Positions 7,630 through 8,857 of a DNA stretch of 8,857 nt are shown in pieces (position 1 is the stretch's first letter; each line of letters begins with the position of its first letter). This DNA comes from Bacteroidales bacterium (GTDB lineage Bacteria; Bacteroidota; Bacteroidia; Bacteroidales; ML635J-15), in NCBI GenBank assembly GCA_028697515.1, contig JAQVEY010000074.1, positions 1-8,857 on the forward strand, in the 5' to 3' direction. Under the pieces are notes generated by a model that searched no databases, had not been told where the DNA came from, and worked only from the letters and a program-made list of their open reading frames with translations. Made by a program: the position numbers and the translations under genes.

Positions 7630-8022
7630 TCAGTTAAGACAAATCGCTTCGCTATCTAATTTCACGACTCCTCCCGAAACTTTATCAGTAAAAATACCAG
7701 TTTGATTGTTTTTCATCTCCTTTAAGTAATCAAACACATCATATTTACTGTCTGGAGAAAAAACCGGAACATTAATTAACTTTTTAAATTCTTCAGCAAG
7801 GTCTTCATCCATATTTCTTAAAACAATATGATAAAAACTATCTTTAGGCTTTTCGATAATTGTTCCACTTAACTGATCTATGTTTTGATTAACAAATTCC
7901 ACAAACTCAAAAAATTTCTCCAGATTAAGCACCATATATAAATTCTGAAATTCCAGAACGACACTATCATTTTTGCTTATTGTAAGCTGACCGTGGGCTG
8001 TATTATATACCAACTTTTTCAT
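7630..8022 (-). CDS. small conserved-looking protein of unknown function
   Basis: A 130-residue protein without signal peptide or membrane segment, so probably cytoplasmic. The N-terminal part reads as two short strands (KLVYNTAHGQLTIS, then SVVLEFQNLYMVLN) followed by an aromatic-rich helix, KFFEFVEFVNQNIDQL (36-51). The rest is mixed, with KDSFYHIVLRN (60-70), an acidic helix MDEDLAEEFKKLI (71-83) and a low-hydrophobicity tail. The layout 'G-x-strand, LxFxNxxxxLxxxxFxxF' loosely resembles small Bacteroidota domains of the DUF6686 type, but the paired Cys residues I associate with those are absent (the only Cys is residue 128). I treat that as a hint, not an assignment. ATG at 8020-8022 has an A-rich upstream stretch and no Shine-Dalgarno. 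It is preceded by 140 nt of intergenic sequence, so it may have its own promoter, and it converges on recO. Coding is supported by sensible composition and secondary-structure pattern; function is unknown. Confidence 0.75.
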   Translation of the reverse strand: MKKLVYNTAHGQLTISKNDSVVLEFQNLYMVLNLEKFFEFVEFVNQNIDQLSGTIIEKPKDSFYHIVLRNMDEDLAEEFKKLINVPVFSPDSKYDVFDYLKEMKNNQTGIFTDKVSGGVVKLDSEAICLN

Positions 8023-8162
8023 TTTTTCAGAATTTAATCCTTACGTTACAATTATAATACCACAAATAAGACAGTATTATTGTGAAAAACGTAACACAAA
8101 TTCAATGATTTTTATTAACAACTTATCAGCATAGAACTAAAAATATTTTCTATCCCAAAATA
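8023..8162 (-). promoter_or_regulatory. intergenic region, likely holding the promoter of the 7630-8022 gene
   Basis: This AT-rich 140-nt gap is the only sizeable noncoding stretch in the window. On the minus strand a TTTG (8100-8097) followed 17 nt later by TAATACTG (8079-8072) is a partial match to the Bacteroidota -33 TTTG / -7 TAnnTTTG promoter. A 7-bp inverted repeat, TTACGTT (8041-8047) and AACGTAA (8088-8094), brackets the candidate -7 region, and CACAAAT occurs twice (8061-8067, 8095-8101). A 6-bp inverted repeat, ATAGAA (8131-8136) and TTCTAT (8148-8153), lies 9 nt past the stop of the upstream thioredoxin-like gene and is a poor terminator candidate. None of these is strong; they could be chance in AT-rich DNA. 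Confidence 0.3.
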
Positions 8163-8675
8163 TTAAGGTTGAATTCGACTCAACAAGTCCATAATATCCT
8201 CCTCTAGGCTTAAAACTGGAGTTTCAATTATTCTGCACAACTCGTTGCCATTGTAATAGAAAACGAATGTAGGAACAAATTGAATATAAAATTGTTCTGT
8301 ATCAATTGCATCTGATTTTTTATTTCCATCAAGAGCAAAGAATCGGACATTAGTACCCGCAAAATATTCATTATCCATAATTTTACAGAATCTGGGCACT
8401 TCGCGTTGAGAGTCGCTGCACCATGTCCCTAAAAAAACGTATATCGAATCAAATCGAACAGAAAAGTCTTTGCTAAAATACGTTTCTTTGACCTCATAAG
8501 AATTGTATCCCTCTTCAAACCATGTATTAAATTCGTCTAACTTGAATCCATCAATATCACATTCTCCGAATAAAACATTCTGTGATTTTCGCTCATCATA
8601 AACGACTCTGTTAAGTTGTGCACTAATACATATCGGCACAAAAATTAAAAAACTTATAACCAATAATTTCATCAT
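8163..8675 (-). CDS. secreted thioredoxin-fold protein with CSDS active site
   Basis: A 170-residue exported protein with a thioredoxin fold. The signal peptide (hydrophobic about 4-18) has a probable cleavage at ISA|Q near residue 19. After an N-terminal extension (20-75), the fold starts with DSIYVFLGTWCSDSQREVPRFCKIMD (76-101): strand, WC motif and following helix. The usual CxxC is W85-C86-S87-D88-S89, so the second, resolving Cys is replaced by Ser. VRFFALDGNKK (110-120) is the next strand, and QFVPTFVFYYNG (132-143) carries the cis-Pro135. Other Cys residues (39, 97, 147) lie outside the motif. With one active-site thiol it may act as a reductase or isomerase with glutathione-like or protein partners, or be non-redox. 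Location is periplasmic by inference. Two adjacent ATGs are possible: the first (8673-8675) overlaps the dihydroorotase stop by 4 nt, the second (8670-8672) by 1 nt. Either couples translation to that gene. Confidence 0.88.
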   Translation of the reverse strand: MMKLLVISFLIFVPICISAQLNRVVYDERKSQNVLFGECDIDGFKLDEFNTWFEEGYNSYEVKETYFSKDFSVRFDSIYVFLGTWCSDSQREVPRFCKIMDNEYFAGTNVRFFALDGNKKSDAIDTEQFYIQFVPTFVFYYNGNELCRIIETPVLSLEEDIMDLLSRIQP

Positions 8676-8857
8676 TTTCTTATAAAGTTTAACGGCATCG
8701 CTGATTTGTTATCAATTATTTTGCTGTCCTTATAAACTATTTCACCGTTCACAATAGTACAATAAACAGAAGTTTTAAACTCTTCGCCTTCCAATGGTGA
8801 CCATCCACATTTATAAAGTAAGTTCTCTTTCAGAACTTTTGTTTTCTTTTCAGGATT
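8672..8857 (-). CDS. pyrC: dihydroorotase, C-terminal fragment cut by window edge
   Basis: The minus strand is open from the window edge to a TGA at 8672-8674, giving 61 residues of a C-terminus. They include ENLLYKCGWSPLEGEEF, then SVYCTIVNGEIVYKDSKII and AMPLNFIRK at the end. The first block matches the 'LYKCGWSPFEG' segment of Bacteroidota-type dihydroorotases, and the second is the 'VNGxxVY' strand of the small beta-sandwich domain that ends amidohydrolases. Dihydroorotase closes carbamoyl aspartate to dihydroorotate in pyrimidine synthesis. The metal-binding HxH and the rest of the barrel are outside the window, so catalytic competence cannot be judged; another amidohydrolase such as allantoinase or hydantoinase is less likely. 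Its stop overlaps the start of the thioredoxin-like gene by 4 nt. Confidence 0.82.
   Translation of the reverse strand, partial: NPEKKTKVLKENLLYKCGWSPLEGEEFKTSVYCTIVNGEIVYKDSKIIDNKSAMPLNFIRK

Noticed and set aside
8131..8153. ATAGAA/TTCTAT inverted repeat as a terminator for the thioredoxin-like gene
   Set aside because: Only 6 bp, almost all A/T, with an 11-nt loop and no clear T-tract; kept only as a remark in the intergenic entry.
1..8857. A defence system, mobile element, CRISPR array or biosynthetic cluster
   Set aside because: No transposase, integrase, terminal repeats, spaced repeat array, toxin-antitoxin pair or defence domain is visible; nearly all coding space is explained by conserved housekeeping and envelope genes.

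Overview
The window looks like a chromosomal housekeeping segment from an AT-rich member of the Bacteroidota. The evidence is a PorZ-like type IX secretion protein with a type A C-terminal sorting domain, secreted proteins whose predicted signal cleavage falls just before Gln, the near absence of Shine-Dalgarno sequences, and Bacteroidota-style RecO, Dxr and M23 sequences. I cannot assign a genus. I see no rRNA, tRNA, CRISPR array, insertion sequence or phage gene, and composition looks even throughout.

Plus strand, 1-7623: seven genes packed head to tail with junctions of -4, -1, -1, +3, -1 and -4 nt. In order they are an M23 metallopeptidase (5' end outside the window), dxr (isoprenoid precursor synthesis), rseP (site-2 intramembrane protease), an unrecognised secreted protein, a RdgB/HAM1-type nucleotide pyrophosphatase, porZ (type IX secretion surface component) and recO (recombinational repair). 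No promoter or terminator could sit between them, so they are very probably one transcript with coupled translation. Cell-envelope genes (M23, rseP, the secreted unknown, porZ) are mixed with metabolism and nucleic-acid maintenance genes (dxr, rdgB, recO).

Minus strand, 7630-8857: a convergent group. Read right to left it has the C-terminal end of a dihydroorotase (pyrC-like, cut by the window edge), a secreted thioredoxin-fold protein overlapping it by 4 nt with a CSDS active site in place of CxxC, a 140-nt intergenic gap (8023-8162) and a small uncharacterised protein. The two groups meet tail to tail with 6 nt between the stop codons of recO and the small protein. A weak symmetric hairpin lies inside the last codons of recO.

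I do not see a convincing undescribed system. The parts most open to new biology are the secreted unknown at 3120-3944 between rseP and rdgB, the small protein at 7630-8022, and the monothiol thioredoxin-like protein at 8163-8675.
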